Numbered from the stretch's first letter, positions 1 through 8,162 are shown. The stretch is DNA of 34,616 nt from Solirubrobacterales bacterium (GCA_019239445.1 JAFAZV010000311.1:1-34616); one strand, 5' to 3'. The notes: generated by a model not told the origin, from the sequence alone. A program made the numbers and translations.

Positions 1-322
1 CTCCTCGCGCGTGATCGCGCTGCTGCACGGCCACACGCACCGCAACCAGATCGTCGCGCGCGCAGGTGCGGGAGGTGGCTACTGGGTGATCGGCACCGCC
101 TCGCTGATCGACTACCCGCAGCAGGTCCGAGCGCTGCGCGTGCTCGCCACCGCCGGCGGCGGGATCGCGATCCAGACCTGGATGCTCGATCACGACCTGC
201 CGGGCCGGCTCGGGGGGATTTCGCGCCAGCTGGCTTACCTCGATGCGCAGGGCGGGCGCCCGAACGAGTTCGCCGGCGGCCGCGGGGATCGCAACGCGAC
301 CCTCTACGTGCCGGCGCGGTAA
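1..322 (+). CDS. Metallophosphoesterase, C-terminal end (partial)
   Basis: The reading frame is open from the left edge (first full codon at 2), so only the last ~106 residues are present. They contain GHTHRN, the C-terminal His-rich metal-binding motif of calcineurin-like metallophosphoesterases, followed by a GTASLIDYPQQ segment that I associate with the larger secreted metallophosphoesterases of actinobacteria; that subfamily placement is from memory. The enzyme would hydrolyse phosphoester bonds using a two-metal centre; the substrate cannot be told. The stop is TAA at 320-322. Signal peptide and the first metal-binding motifs lie outside the window. No downstream gene is close enough to be clearly in the same operon. 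Confidence 0.75.
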   Translation, partial: SSRVIALLHGHTHRNQIVARAGAGGGYWVIGTASLIDYPQQVRALRVLATAGGGIAIQTWMLDHDLPGRLGGISRQLAYLDAQGGRPNEFAGGRGDRNATLYVPAR

Positions 323-335
323 GACGATTGCCACG

Positions 336-437
336 GCGTTCGAGAGCGCCGCCCGTTGCCGGCGTTCACGAACACCACGTCGAAAACTTCGCTGTAGCGT
401 TCGAGAGCAGCCGAAAGCCGCCCCGCTCACGAACGCT
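336..437. repeat. Repeated and inverted GCGTTCG elements in an intergenic gap
   Basis: The 323-570 gap holds no gene I can support. It contains GCGTTCGAGAGC twice (336-347 and 397-408), a GTTCACGAAC palindrome at about 364-373, and the near-inverse GCTCACGAACGCT (425-437). The arms 396-408 and 425-437 can form a 12-bp stem with one A-A mismatch and a 16-nt loop. This could terminate the metallophosphoesterase transcript or bind a regulator upstream of the VOC gene; the sequence does not decide. Confidence 0.45.
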
Positions 438-570
438 GCGGCGATGCGGCTCGGTTTCGCTCGCCTTCTTAGGCGCGGTTCGAGGCTGGTAGTCAAAGAT
501 CTGAATGCACTACATGGAGTCGACGCGTCCGGTCGGCAGCCGTTAGCCACGCGACTTGGAGAGAAACGAC

Positions 571-1053
571 ATGAATGCAATGCCGCAGGCCACCGGCCTG
601 TTCGAAACCCACTTGACGGTGAGCGACCTCGACCGCTCAGTTGCGTTCTATCGCGATGTGGTCGGGCTGCCGCTCGCGCTCGAAGTGCCGGAGCGCGGCG
701 CCGCGTTCTTCTGGATCGGCGGCGCGGGCAAGGCGATGCTCGGCCTGTGGTCGCTCGGGTCGGCGCCCATGGGCCTGTCGCTGCACATCGCCTTCGAGTG
801 CTCGCTCGAAGACGTTCTCAGCGCTTGCGACAGGCTCAGCGCACGTGGTCTCACGCCGTTGTCGTTCTTCGCCACCGAAACCACCGAGCCGAGCGTGATC
901 GGCTGGATGCCGGCGGCGGCGGTGTACTTACGCGATCCCGATGGGCACCTGATCGAGTATCTGGCGATGCTGCCGGAACCACCGCAGCCGGAGCTGGGAA
1001 TCGTCGACCTCTCGCAGTGGCGAGAGGACCGCGGCCGCGAGCCCAGCTCATGA
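571..1053 (+). CDS. VOC (glyoxalase/bleomycin-resistance fold) protein
   Basis: This 160-residue protein starts with TGLFETHLTVSDLDRSVAFY and ends its fold with DPDGHLIEYLAML, the beginning and end signatures of the vicinal-oxygen-chelate superfamily. The His of ETHLTV and the Glu of HLIEYL are at the usual metal-ligand positions. Members include glyoxalase I, ring-cleaving dioxygenases and antibiotic-binding proteins; nothing here identifies the substrate. I chose ATG 571 because GGAGAG at 558-563 is correctly spaced before it; a TTG at 556 in the same frame overlaps that ribosome site and is unlikely. The gene converges on the FMN reductase remnant, with only two bases between the stops. 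Confidence 0.85.
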   Translation: MNAMPQATGLFETHLTVSDLDRSVAFYRDVVGLPLALEVPERGAAFFWIGGAGKAMLGLWSLGSAPMGLSLHIAFECSLEDVLSACDRLSARGLTPLSFFATETTEPSVIGWMPAAAVYLRDPDGHLIEYLAMLPEPPQPELGIVDLSQWREDRGREPSS

Positions 1054-1055
1054 GT

Positions 1056-1607
1056 TCAGGCGCGCTCGGCGGCGGCCCGCGCGAGCGTGTCGAGGGCGTC
1101 GGCGATCGCTTCGCGGGCCGCCGGATCAGTCAGCGTTCCGTCGACGCCGACCATGTCACGCGTCACCTCGATCCGCACACAGGCAGCGTCGATGACGTCG
1201 GCGTGGACGTAGGCGAGAATCTTGCGCAGTGACTCGTGCGCGTCGGCTGCGCCGGTCGGAGCGGCGGGACCCGCGGCGTTGATCCACGCGATCGGCTTGC
1301 GGTAGGTGCTGCCGTCGCCGACGGTCCACTCAAGCAGGTTCTTGAACGCTCCCGGGAGCGCTCCGGCGTACTCCGGCGTGCACAAGAGAAGCGCATCTGC
1401 CGCGGCCACCGCAGCGCGCAGTTCAGCTACGGCCGGGTGAACACGTGCTCCTTCTCGATCGTCATCCGGGTTGAAGTGCGGCAGGCTGCCCATCCCGCCC
1501 TAGAGCGTCGTCTCGACGCCGTCGGTCGCGAGGGCGCTCGCGGTGCGTAGCACGGCCGTGTTGGTGGAGCACTGCCGCAGGCTTCCGGAGATCAAGAGGA
1601 TCCGCAC
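1056..1607 (-). pseudogene. NADPH-dependent FMN reductase broken by an amber codon
   Basis: Two adjacent open segments in the same frame together make one flavodoxin-like NADPH-dependent FMN reductase. The first gives RILLISGSLRQCSTNTAVL, the phosphate-binding start of the fold. The second starts GGMGSLPHFNPDDD and holds PEYAGALPGAFKNLLEW, the conserved flavin-site segment. They are separated only by TAG (plus strand 1500-1502), codon 36 from GTG 1607. As I recall the family, a Tyr/Phe usually sits there, so one base change (TAC or TAT to TAG) would explain it. No frameshift is involved. A start at the downstream ATG would lose the FMN phosphate loop. It lies 62 bp after the ABC permease and probably shares its transcript. 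Sequencing error is the main alternative. Confidence 0.75.
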
Positions 1608-1669
1608 TGGCCACCGCACGGACACAGCTTGCCATCCAGGCTGTCTTTGGTCAGACCGATCTTCGCGGC

Positions 1670-2527
1670 TCAGCTGACCACCGAGCGGGAGAACACCCGC
1701 ACCGCGATCACGCTCAGGGCCAGGGCGAACACCGCCACGACGGCGAGGCTCAACCACGCCTCAAGGGTCACGTTGCTCATGCCCCAGATGTCGTGCAGGC
1801 CCCTGCCGCTCGGATCGATGAAGCCGTAGCGGAGCAACGCCAGCGCATGGGTCAGCGGCAGGACCTTGGCGATCGCGGTCAACGCGCCCGGCATCGCGCT
1901 GATCGGGAACAGTGCGCCGGCGAAGAAGAAGGGCAGGATCGCCAGCACGGGGATGGCGCCGACGTAGTCCTCCTCCTTGGTGACACGACTTGCCACCGTC
2001 TCTGCAAGCGCGTACATGAACACGGTGAACAGCAACGAGGCCGCGAGGAACCACCCCACGCCGGCCCCGCCGACGTGGAACACGCCGCCACGTAGGGCGG
2101 AGAGGCCGACGACGACGATGGCTTGAAGCGCGGCCAGCGCGAGTGCTACGACCATGTTCCCCAATACCAGGTACGCCCGCGGGATCGGCGCCGCCAGCAA
2201 TTCGCGCTGGGCGCCACTCTGACGATCGACGAGCACGCTCAGCCCGGCGAACACGCAGCTCAGCGGGATGACCAGGCCGACCGCGCCGACGCCGACGAAC
2301 GAGGTGTAGTCGAGGTGAGAGTGCAGCCCCCCGGTGGCCTTCTTCAGCGCCGGCGCGAGGATCAGCGCGAGCAGTGCGGGACCGAGGAGTGGTACTGCGA
2401 TCTGACGCGGGGTCCGGGACGTCAGCATCGCGCGACGTCGCGCGAGCGTGAGCAGGGCGCTGCTCCGGGGCGGACGGCGTGGCGCGGTCGGACCGTGCAG
2501 CAGAGGTTCTGCAACCGTGGTTGCCAT
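1670..2527 (-). CDS. ABC-2 type exporter permease (DrrB-like)
   Basis: A 285-residue integral membrane protein with a charged cytoplasmic N-terminus and six hydrophobic segments, starting near IAVPLLGPALLALILAP and ending WLSLAVVAVFALALSVIAV. This is the size and topology of ABC-2 permeases of the daunorubicin-resistance (DrrB) type. It would form the export channel driven by the ATPase encoded 24 bp upstream. The start ATG 2527 is preceded by AAGGAG at good spacing. The substrate is unknown; DrrAB homologues export drugs, lipids or polysaccharide precursors. The segment before the last helices (FFFAGALFPISAMP) matches the conserved ABC-2 region. The FMN reductase remnant follows in the same orientation. 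Confidence 0.88.
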   Translation of the reverse strand: MATTVAEPLLHGPTAPRRPPRSSALLTLARRRAMLTSRTPRQIAVPLLGPALLALILAPALKKATGGLHSHLDYTSFVGVGAVGLVIPLSCVFAGLSVLVDRQSGAQRELLAAPIPRAYLVLGNMVVALALAALQAIVVVGLSALRGGVFHVGGAGVGWFLAASLLFTVFMYALAETVASRVTKEEDYVGAIPVLAILPFFFAGALFPISAMPGALTAIAKVLPLTHALALLRYGFIDPSGRGLHDIWGMSNVTLEAWLSLAVVAVFALALSVIAVRVFSRSVVS

Positions 2528-2551
2528 TTTGGATTCTCCTTTTCGGGTTGG

Positions 2552-3502
2552 TCAGGCGGCTTGCTGGAGGTCGGCGCCGGTGCGCTGGAGGTAGACGTCG
2601 TCAAGCGTCGCCACGCGCGTCGCGATCTCGTCGACCATGAGCGGCTCAGCCTCGACCTCGGCTAGCGCGGTCGACGCGGGGCGCCCGTGCAGCGGGACGG
2701 TGATACGAGCGCCGATTGCGAAGGCATCGGCGCCGGCGACGCCGCGCTCGCGCAGTCGCGCCAAGGCATGCTCAGGCTCATCCTCGACGCGGAACTCGAG
2801 GATCTCGCCTCCGAGCGCGTCCAGCAGCGCGTGCGGCGTGTCCAGCGCGACGATCGTGCCGGCGTGGATGATCGCGACGCGGTCGCACAGCCGCTCGGCC
2901 TCGTCGAGGTAGTGGGTGGTCATGACGATCGTCATCTCCTCGCGCGCCCGCAGTCCGCCGATCACGTCGAGCAGCTCTTGGCGGATGCGCGGGTCGAGCC
3001 CGACTGTCGGCTCATCGAGGAACAGCACCTTCGGGCCCGAGACGAGCGCCCGCGCGATCTCGAGCCGCCGGCGCTCCCCGCCGCTGTAACTCCCAACCGG
3101 CCGGTCGAGCTGCTCGGAGATGCCCAGGACTTCAGCGAGCTCGGCGATGCGGTGCCCGGCCAGCGCGGGCGCGCTTCCCCAGAGGCGACCGTGCAGGTCG
3201 AGGTTCTCGCGTCCGCTCAGCGAGCGGTCGACCACCGGCTCCTGGAAGACGACGCTCGAGATACCGCGTGCCAGCAGCGGCTGCTCGATGACGTCGTAAC
3301 CGGACAAGCGGGCGGTGCCACCGGTTGGAACCACGGTCGTTGTCAGCATGCCAACAGTTGTCGACTTGCCGGCGCCGTTAGGTCCCAGCAGCCCGAACAC
3401 CTCGCCGCTCGCGACTTCGAAGTCGATTCCGCGGACGGCGGGCACGCCACCGGGGTAGGTCTTCTCGAGTGCGATCACTTCGACCGCGGGTTGATCACTC
3501 AT
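2552..3502 (-). CDS. ABC exporter ATP-binding protein (DrrA-like)
   Basis: A 316-residue ATPase with Walker A GPNGAGKST, signature YSGGERRRLE, Walker B VLFLDEPTVGLDP and the switch His in MTTHYLDEAERLCDR. The extra ~80-residue C-terminal domain (EFRVEDEPEHAL through VYLQRTG) is typical of the DrrA subfamily, where it helps assemble with DrrB. ATG 3502 follows AAGGAG with a suitable spacer. It is the first gene of a minus-strand operon with the permease. The gap to the divergent ECF41 sigma gene is under 90 bp, so the two transcripts share a control region, and the exporter may belong to the sigma factor's regulon; that link is inference. Confidence 0.93.
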   Translation of the reverse strand: MSDQPAVEVIALEKTYPGGVPAVRGIDFEVASGEVFGLLGPNGAGKSTTVGMLTTTVVPTGGTARLSGYDVIEQPLLARGISSVVFQEPVVDRSLSGRENLDLHGRLWGSAPALAGHRIAELAEVLGISEQLDRPVGSYSGGERRRLEIARALVSGPKVLFLDEPTVGLDPRIRQELLDVIGGLRAREEMTIVMTTHYLDEAERLCDRVAIIHAGTIVALDTPHALLDALGGEILEFRVEDEPEHALARLRERGVAGADAFAIGARITVPLHGRPASTALAEVEAEPLMVDEIATRVATLDDVYLQRTGADLQQAA

Positions 3503-3527
3503 GTCGTTCGCTCCTTCGCTAGGCCGA

Positions 3528-3554
3528 TGTCACATCGACCTCGTGTGGCTCGTC
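3528..3554 (+). promoter_or_regulatory. Predicted ECF41 autoregulatory promoter
   Basis: TGTCACA at 3528-3534, a 16-base spacer, then CGTC at 3551-3554. As I know it, ECF41 sigma factors recognise TGTCACA near -35 and CGTC near -10, often upstream of their own gene. The site lies 35 bp before the ECF41 start and points towards it. The match is exact in both boxes, and I found no second exact copy in the window. Confidence 0.7.
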
Positions 3555-3589
3555 AGTGCTATGACGACGCGAAGCGAAGGGATGTGACC

Positions 3590-4474
3590 GTGACCGAGAA
3601 CGAACTACTGGCCGAACGCTTCGAGCGCCTGCGTCCTCGGCTGCACGCTGTGGCCTACCGGATGCTGGGCTCGCGCAGCGAGGCCGACGACGCGGTGCAG
3701 GAGTGCTGGCTGCGGCTGAACCGGAGCCAGGTGGATGGGATCGACAACCTCGGCGGCTGGCTGACCACCGTCGTCGGTCGCATCGCGCTGGACATGCTGA
3801 GGACGCGCGCGGCACGGCGCGAGGATTCGATCGACAGCTGGCTTCCCGAACCCGTTGTCACGCTCGAGGAACCGGCGGCGGACCCCCAGGAGCAGACGCT
3901 GATCGCGGACTCGGTCGGAGTCGCGCTGCTGGTCATACTCGAGACGCTGACGCCGGCCGAGCGCGTGGCGTTCGTGCTCCACGACATGTTCGGTTTGTCT
4001 TTCGCAGAGATTGCGCCGATCGTGGAGCGCTCGCCGGAGGCCGCCCGCCAGCTCGCCTCCCGCGCGCGCCGCCGCGTTCGCGGAGCACCCGCCGAGGCTG
4101 ACGCGGATCCGCGCACGCAGCGACGACTGGTCAGCGCGTTCCTGGCCGCTTCCCGCGAGGGCGACTTCGAGGCTCTGATCGCGGTGCTCGATCCCGAGGT
4201 CGTGTTCCGCATCGACGCCGGGGCAGCGGAGGGGCGGGCACGGGCGCCTGTGCATGGCGCGGAGGCAGTCGCCCGGCAAGTGCTCGCGCAGGGCACGCCG
4301 TTCGCGCCGTACGCTCGTCAGGCGCTCGTCAATGGATCCGCCGGCGCGGTTGTGGCGCGACCGGATCGGCCGCCGCTTGCGGTGGTCAGCTTCACGGTGC
4401 GCGCGGGCAGGATCGCGAGCATCAATCTGGTCCTGGATCCGGAGAAGCTGCCGGCGACGTTCGGCCGCGACTAA
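3590..4474 (+). CDS. sigJ: ECF41-family RNA polymerase sigma factor with SnoaL-like C-terminal domain
   Basis: A 294-residue sigma factor. Region 2 spans about residues 8-70 (RLHAVAYRMLGSRSEADDAV), region 4 about 105-165 (LTPAERVAFVLHDMFGLSFAEIA), and a ~120-residue SnoaL/NTF2-like domain follows. WLPEPV between the sigma regions is an ECF41 hallmark. In this family the C-terminal domain controls activity in place of a separate anti-sigma factor. The usual DGGGK loop is replaced here by DAGAAEG, so its regulatory behaviour may differ. GTG 3590 is chosen because AAGGG at 3577-3581 is eight bases upstream; GTG 3584 is too close. Family members often sit next to oxidoreductase or carboxymuconolactone decarboxylase genes, which are absent here; the divergent neighbour is an ABC exporter. 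The symbol follows mycobacterial SigJ and is a family label. Confidence 0.88.
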   Translation: MTENELLAERFERLRPRLHAVAYRMLGSRSEADDAVQECWLRLNRSQVDGIDNLGGWLTTVVGRIALDMLRTRAARREDSIDSWLPEPVVTLEEPAADPQEQTLIADSVGVALLVILETLTPAERVAFVLHDMFGLSFAEIAPIVERSPEAARQLASRARRRVRGAPAEADADPRTQRRLVSAFLAASREGDFEALIAVLDPEVVFRIDAGAAEGRARAPVHGAEAVARQVLAQGTPFAPYARQALVNGSAGAVVARPDRPPLAVVSFTVRAGRIASINLVLDPEKLPATFGRD

Positions 4475-4477
4475 CGA

Positions 4478-5728
4478 CTAATCAGAGACGAGGCTGCGCG
4501 CCGCGGCCAGCAGTTCGAAGTCGCGGCCCGGAGCGCCGACGAGCTGCAGGCCCGCCGGCAGCCCGCCGCCGGTCCACGCCAGCGGGAGCGACACGCACGG
4601 CGCCCCGATCAACGTCCAGACGCGGCAGAACACCGGATCGCCGGTGAAGTCGAGGCCGAGCAGCGGCACGCCAGTGGTGCTAGGTGTGAGAACGCCGTCA
4701 TAAGCGTCGAGCGTGTCCACCAAGCGCGCGCCGAGAGCGCTCGCGGTGCGCTTCGCGGTCGCGTACCCGGCCTCCGCGATGCGGGCACCGTCGTCGAGCG
4801 CCATGCGCAGCTCCTCGCTCAGCAGCTGCGGTGAATGCTCGAGCTCCGGCGCCAGGGAGCGCGCCGTCTCGTAGTACTGAATCGTCGTCTGGGCTTGCAC
4901 CAGCTCGAGGAACCCCGGCGCCAGCTCTAGCTGGGTTGCGCCGGCGGCCTCACTCGTCGCCTCGATTGCCGCGGCCGCCTCGGGCTCGATCTGCGACCAC
5001 AGTGGCGTGCGGGCGAAACCCAGCCGCGCCGCCGCGCCGGCCGGCGACGGTGGCGCCGGCGGCACGTCAAGGATCGCGGTCAGCGCGAGCTCGATGTCCC
5101 GCACGGATGCGGCAAACAACCCGACCGTGTCGAGCGAGCCCGCCAGCGGCTTGACGCCACCCCGCGGGAGCCGTCCGAACGTCGGCTTGAAGCCGACGAC
5201 GCCGCAGTAGGAGGCCGGACGGTTGATCGACCCGGCGGTCTGGCTGCCGGTCGCGAGACGGACAGTTCCGGCCGCCACCGCTGCGGCTGAGCCACTCGAG
5301 GAGCCGCCCGGCGTCCGCGCATGGTCGAGCGGGTTCAGCGTGTCGGTTGGATGCATCCAGGCGAACTCGGTGGACTTCGTCTTGCCGGCCAGGAGCGCGC
5401 CGCGCACGCGCAAACGCGTCACCAACGCCGCGTCGGCGGTCGGCCGGTGGCTCGCGTAGATCGGTGAGCCATAACTCGTTGGAAGCTCCGCGGTATCGAA
5501 GTTGTCCTTGACGCCTACCGGCAGACCGAACAACGGCAGCGCGATCCGAGCGGCGCGATCCAAACCGTCCAGCCGCGTAGCGTCCGACAGCAGCCGCTCT
5601 GCATCGACTGCCGCCCAGGCCTTCAGCGCATCGTCACCGACGTCGGCCAGGAACGCGTGCGCGACCTCGACCGCGCTGCACTGCCCAGCATGCAGGCGGT
5701 CGCGGAGCGCGAGCGCGTCATCCGACAA
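4478..5728 (-). CDS. Amidase (amidase-signature family)
   Basis: A 416-residue amidase with the Ser-cisSer-Lys machinery visible: the catalytic Lys in LPVGVKDN, the glycine/serine loop GGSSSGSAAAVAAG and the nucleophile region QTAGSINRPASYCG. It hydrolyses carboxylic amides to acid and ammonia; GatA, aryl-amidases and allophanate hydrolase share the fold. No GatB or GatC is nearby, so it is probably catabolic and not a tRNA amidotransferase subunit. At 416 residues it is shorter than most GatA (about 480). Translation appears to start at TTG 5728, inside the last codons of the upstream SDR gene (11-base overlap), which suggests translational coupling. It converges on the ECF41 gene with three bases between the stops. 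Confidence 0.88.
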   Translation of the reverse strand: MSDDALALRDRLHAGQCSAVEVAHAFLADVGDDALKAWAAVDAERLLSDATRLDGLDRAARIALPLFGLPVGVKDNFDTAELPTSYGSPIYASHRPTADAALVTRLRVRGALLAGKTKSTEFAWMHPTDTLNPLDHARTPGGSSSGSAAAVAAGTVRLATGSQTAGSINRPASYCGVVGFKPTFGRLPRGGVKPLAGSLDTVGLFAASVRDIELALTAILDVPPAPPSPAGAAARLGFARTPLWSQIEPEAAAAIEATSEAAGATQLELAPGFLELVQAQTTIQYYETARSLAPELEHSPQLLSEELRMALDDGARIAEAGYATAKRTASALGARLVDTLDAYDGVLTPSTTGVPLLGLDFTGDPVFCRVWTLIGAPCVSLPLAWTGGGLPAGLQLVGAPGRDFELLAAARSLVSD

Positions 5729-6554
5729 CCCATGCCTCGGCTCGCGAGAACAACGCGCGCCCCAGCTCCGGCGTGGCCGCCGAGCCGGTGCGCTTGCGCT
5801 GCGAACGCTCGTAGTAGAGCCCGCTCTCGCTCACGAGTTCGGGTGCGGTGGAGCAGTAGATGGTCGTTTTGGCGCCGTCGTTAGTTGAGCGCATGCCCAT
5901 CTTCATCAGCCGGCGGATGGGCCACGGGATCTCGCGCCAGATATCGGACGCGATCACACCGGGATGCAGCGCGTAGCTCGTCACCTGCTGGCCGTCGAGC
6001 CGGCGCGCCAGCTCCTGCGCGTGCAACACGTTGGCCAGCTTCGAGACCGCGTACTCGGGCAGCGCCGTCCGGCTCTTGGTCGGTTGGCGCACTGCCGCGA
6101 AGTCGATCCCTTTGGCGTTGCTGTGGGCGTCGCTGGCGACGTTGACGATGCGCGCCGGCGCGCTGTCGCGCAGTCGATCGAGAAGCAGCTGGGTGAGCAG
6201 GAACGGTCCGACGAAGTTGGTCCCGAAGGCGAGCTCGAAGCCGCTCTCGGTCAGGCCGCGCTGTCCGGCCACGCCGGCGTTGTTGATCAGCACGTGCAGC
6301 GGCCGTCCCGTGGTCAGGAACGCGTCGGCGCAGGCGTGCACCGACGGGAGCGATCCGAGGTCCAGCGGCAGGAAATGCAGCTTGTCGTTGCTCGTCGCCG
6401 CGGTGATCTCCGCCATCGCCGCCTGCGTCTTCGGCGCCGACCGACAGGCCAGAAACAGTTCGGCACCGCGCGCGGCGAGCGCACGCGCCGTGGCCTTGCC
6501 GATGCCGGTATTGGCGCCGGTGATGAGGATCGTCGTCGCGTCGAGATCGCCCAC
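5718..6554 (-). CDS. Short-chain dehydrogenase, retinol-dehydrogenase-like
   Basis: About 278 residues. It has the NAD(P)-binding motif TGANTGIG at the N-terminus, the structural motif NNAG (LHVLINNAGVAGQRG), the catalytic Tyr and Lys in YAVSK, and LHPGVIASDIW after it, as in the RDH11/12-like or light-dependent protochlorophyllide-reductase-like SDRs. It oxidises or reduces an alcohol/carbonyl group; the substrate is unknown. GTG 6554 places the start just before the first beta strand (GDLDATTILITG). An in-frame ATG at 6599 would add 15 residues and neither has a clear ribosome site. The gene overlaps the amidase downstream. Its start faces the LigD polymerase gene across 87 bp. Confidence 0.87.
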   Translation of the reverse strand: MGDLDATTILITGANTGIGKATARALAARGAELFLACRSAPKTQAAMAEITAATSNDKLHFLPLDLGSLPSVHACADAFLTTGRPLHVLINNAGVAGQRGLTESGFELAFGTNFVGPFLLTQLLLDRLRDSAPARIVNVASDAHSNAKGIDFAAVRQPTKSRTALPEYAVSKLANVLHAQELARRLDGQQVTSYALHPGVIASDIWREIPWPIRRLMKMGMRSTNDGAKTTIYCSTAPELVSESGLYYERSQRKRTGSAATPELGRALFSRAEAWVVG

Positions 6555-6641
6555 GGGCGGAGCATACGGGGCGGCGAGCAATCTCTGCGGGTGTCGCATA
6601 CGGCGGCGGGCGATCGCTGCGCGTGCCGCATACTGGTGCGC

Positions 6642-7586
6642 GTGCCCAAATCCAGAGCCGCCGCGCCGCCGGTGGAGCTCGAGATCGACGGACGCGGGGT
6701 GCGGATCTCGAGTCCCGACCGCGTTTACTTCTCCGTCCGCGGGGAGACGAAGCTCGACCTCGCGCGTTATTACCTGAGCGTTGGCGAGGGGATCGTGCGC
6801 GCGCTCCGCGAGCGACCTTGCATGCTGCACCGCTTCCCCGACGGAGTCGACGGGAACAAGGTGCATCAGAAGCGCGTTCCCAGCGGCGCGCCGGAGTGGC
6901 TTCAAACCGTCAGGGTCGATTTTCCCTCAGGCCGTCACGCGGACGAGCTGTGCGTGACCGAGGTAGCGAGCGTGATCTGGGCGGTGCAGATGGCGACGGT
7001 TGAGTTCCATCCTTGGAACTCCCGCCGCGGCGCCGTCGAGCGGCCCGATGAGTGGCGGATCGACCTCGACCCGATGCCGCGCTGCAAGCCCGAGAGCGTG
7101 CGCCACGTCGCGCACGTCGCGCGCGAGGTGCTGGCCGAGCTCGGAGCGACCGGCTGGCCAAAGACTTCGGGCGGCTCGGGGCTGCACGTGTACGTGCGGA
7201 TTGAACCGCGATGGAGCTTTGGCGAGGTGCGGCGCGCGGCGCTCGCGTTCGCGCGCGAGGTCGAGCGGCGCGTTCCACAGCACGCGACGACTACGTGGTG
7301 GCGCAAGGACCGCGAGCCCGACAAGGTGTTCGTCGATTACAACCAGAACGCGCGCGATCACACCATCGCGAGCGCTTATTCAGTCCGCGGCGTCCCCGAA
7401 GGAACGGTCTCGACACCGGTCCGATGGGATGAGATCGACGACGTGAGGCCGGAGGACTGCACGATCGCCACCGTGCCCGCTCGCTTCGCGGCGCTGGGAG
7501 ACCTGCATCGCGGGATCGACGAAGCGGTGTTCTCACTCGAGCCGTTGCTCGCCTGGGCGCAGCGCGAGGAACTGGACGCGGAGTGA
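6642..7586 (+). CDS. Stand-alone LigD polymerase domain (PolD, archaeo-eukaryotic primase fold)
   Basis: A 314-residue protein matching the polymerase module of LigD, the bacterial end-joining protein. Visible landmarks are RVYFSVRGETKLDLARYY, the catalytic pair D141/D143 in RIDLDPMPRC, TSGGSGLHVYV, and FVDYNQNARDHTIASAYSVR near the end. The family adds ribo- or deoxyribonucleotides at broken ends. No ligase or phosphoesterase domain is fused to it. GTG 6642 is chosen as the nearest start upstream of the conserved region; GTG 6636 is possible. No Ku gene is in the window. A stand-alone LigD phosphoesterase domain (15612-16112) and an ATP-dependent ligase (30695-32221) are encoded further along. 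Confidence 0.92.
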   Translation: MPKSRAAAPPVELEIDGRGVRISSPDRVYFSVRGETKLDLARYYLSVGEGIVRALRERPCMLHRFPDGVDGNKVHQKRVPSGAPEWLQTVRVDFPSGRHADELCVTEVASVIWAVQMATVEFHPWNSRRGAVERPDEWRIDLDPMPRCKPESVRHVAHVAREVLAELGATGWPKTSGGSGLHVYVRIEPRWSFGEVRRAALAFAREVERRVPQHATTTWWRKDREPDKVFVDYNQNARDHTIASAYSVRGVPEGTVSTPVRWDEIDDVRPEDCTIATVPARFAALGDLHRGIDEAVFSLEPLLAWAQREELDAE

Positions 7587-7610
7587 GGTGTCCTGCGACT
7601 GGTGTTGCGG

Positions 7611-8054
7611 TCAGCCTTGATCGGTGGCGACGATCAGGACGTTGCAGCGGGCACGGTGGGAGACCGTGTTGGGCACGCTGCCGATGAGCAGTCGCCGCGC
7701 CCCGTGCATTCCCTTGTTCCCGACCACGATCATGTCGGCTCCCACGCGTTCGGCCACGTCGAGGAGGGCGTCGGCGGGATCCTTCTCGAGCGCGTGCGTC
7801 GAGACCTCGAGGCCTTTGAAGCGGACCGTGGCGGCGGCCTCACTGAGCGTCGCGTCTACGGTCGCGTCAGGCAGAGGCGCCCAAACTCTGGCCGCGCCTT
7901 CGGGGGCGCCAGTGATACGGGCGCCGCGCAGCGGCTCATAGGCGGAGACGACGTGAACCTCCGCTCCCAGGGCCTGCGCCAGCCGGGTGGCTTCGGCCAC
8001 CGCCCGCTTAGCTCGCTCGGAGCCGTCGGTGCCGACTACGATGGATGGCGCCAT
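7611..8054 (-). CDS. Universal stress protein (UspA family)
   Basis: A 147-residue single-domain Usp. It opens with SIVVGTDGSERAKRAV, has VGADMIVVGNKG, and carries the ATP-binding G-2x-G-9x-G(S/T) signature in GNKGMHGARRLLIGSVPNTV. Members bind ATP and are induced by starvation or respiratory stress; targets are rarely known. ATG 8054 is well placed. It converges on the LigD polymerase gene, 24 bases from its stop, and is divergent from the 3-hydroxyisobutyrate-dehydrogenase-like gene across about 108 bp, where I see no clear promoter motif. Confidence 0.93.
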   Translation of the reverse strand: MAPSIVVGTDGSERAKRAVAEATRLAQALGAEVHVVSAYEPLRGARITGAPEGAARVWAPLPDATVDATLSEAAATVRFKGLEVSTHALEKDPADALLDVAERVGADMIVVGNKGMHGARRLLIGSVPNTVSHRARCNVLIVATDQG

Positions 8055-8162
8055 TCGCGCTGACTCTCCTCGCTTCGCCGTTTCCCGGCCGCAGGACCCT
8101 ACCGCAACCTCCGCGGCCCGGGGAGATGATTCCGTCTCGAGCGTCCCGAGCTCAGCGGGCGG

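Noticed and set aside
459-520. tRNA-like GGTTCGA sequence in the left intergenic gap
   Set aside because: No acceptor or anticodon stems can be drawn around it.
2123-2665. Long plus-strand frames opposite the ABC transporter and other genes
   Set aside because: High-GC DNA opens antisense frames; these have Arg/Ala/Gln-rich composition, no recognisable motif, and lie opposite well-supported genes.
6555-6905. A 395-residue version of the SDR starting at 6905
   Set aside because: The added N-terminus is antisense to the LigD polymerase gene and carries no SDR homology.
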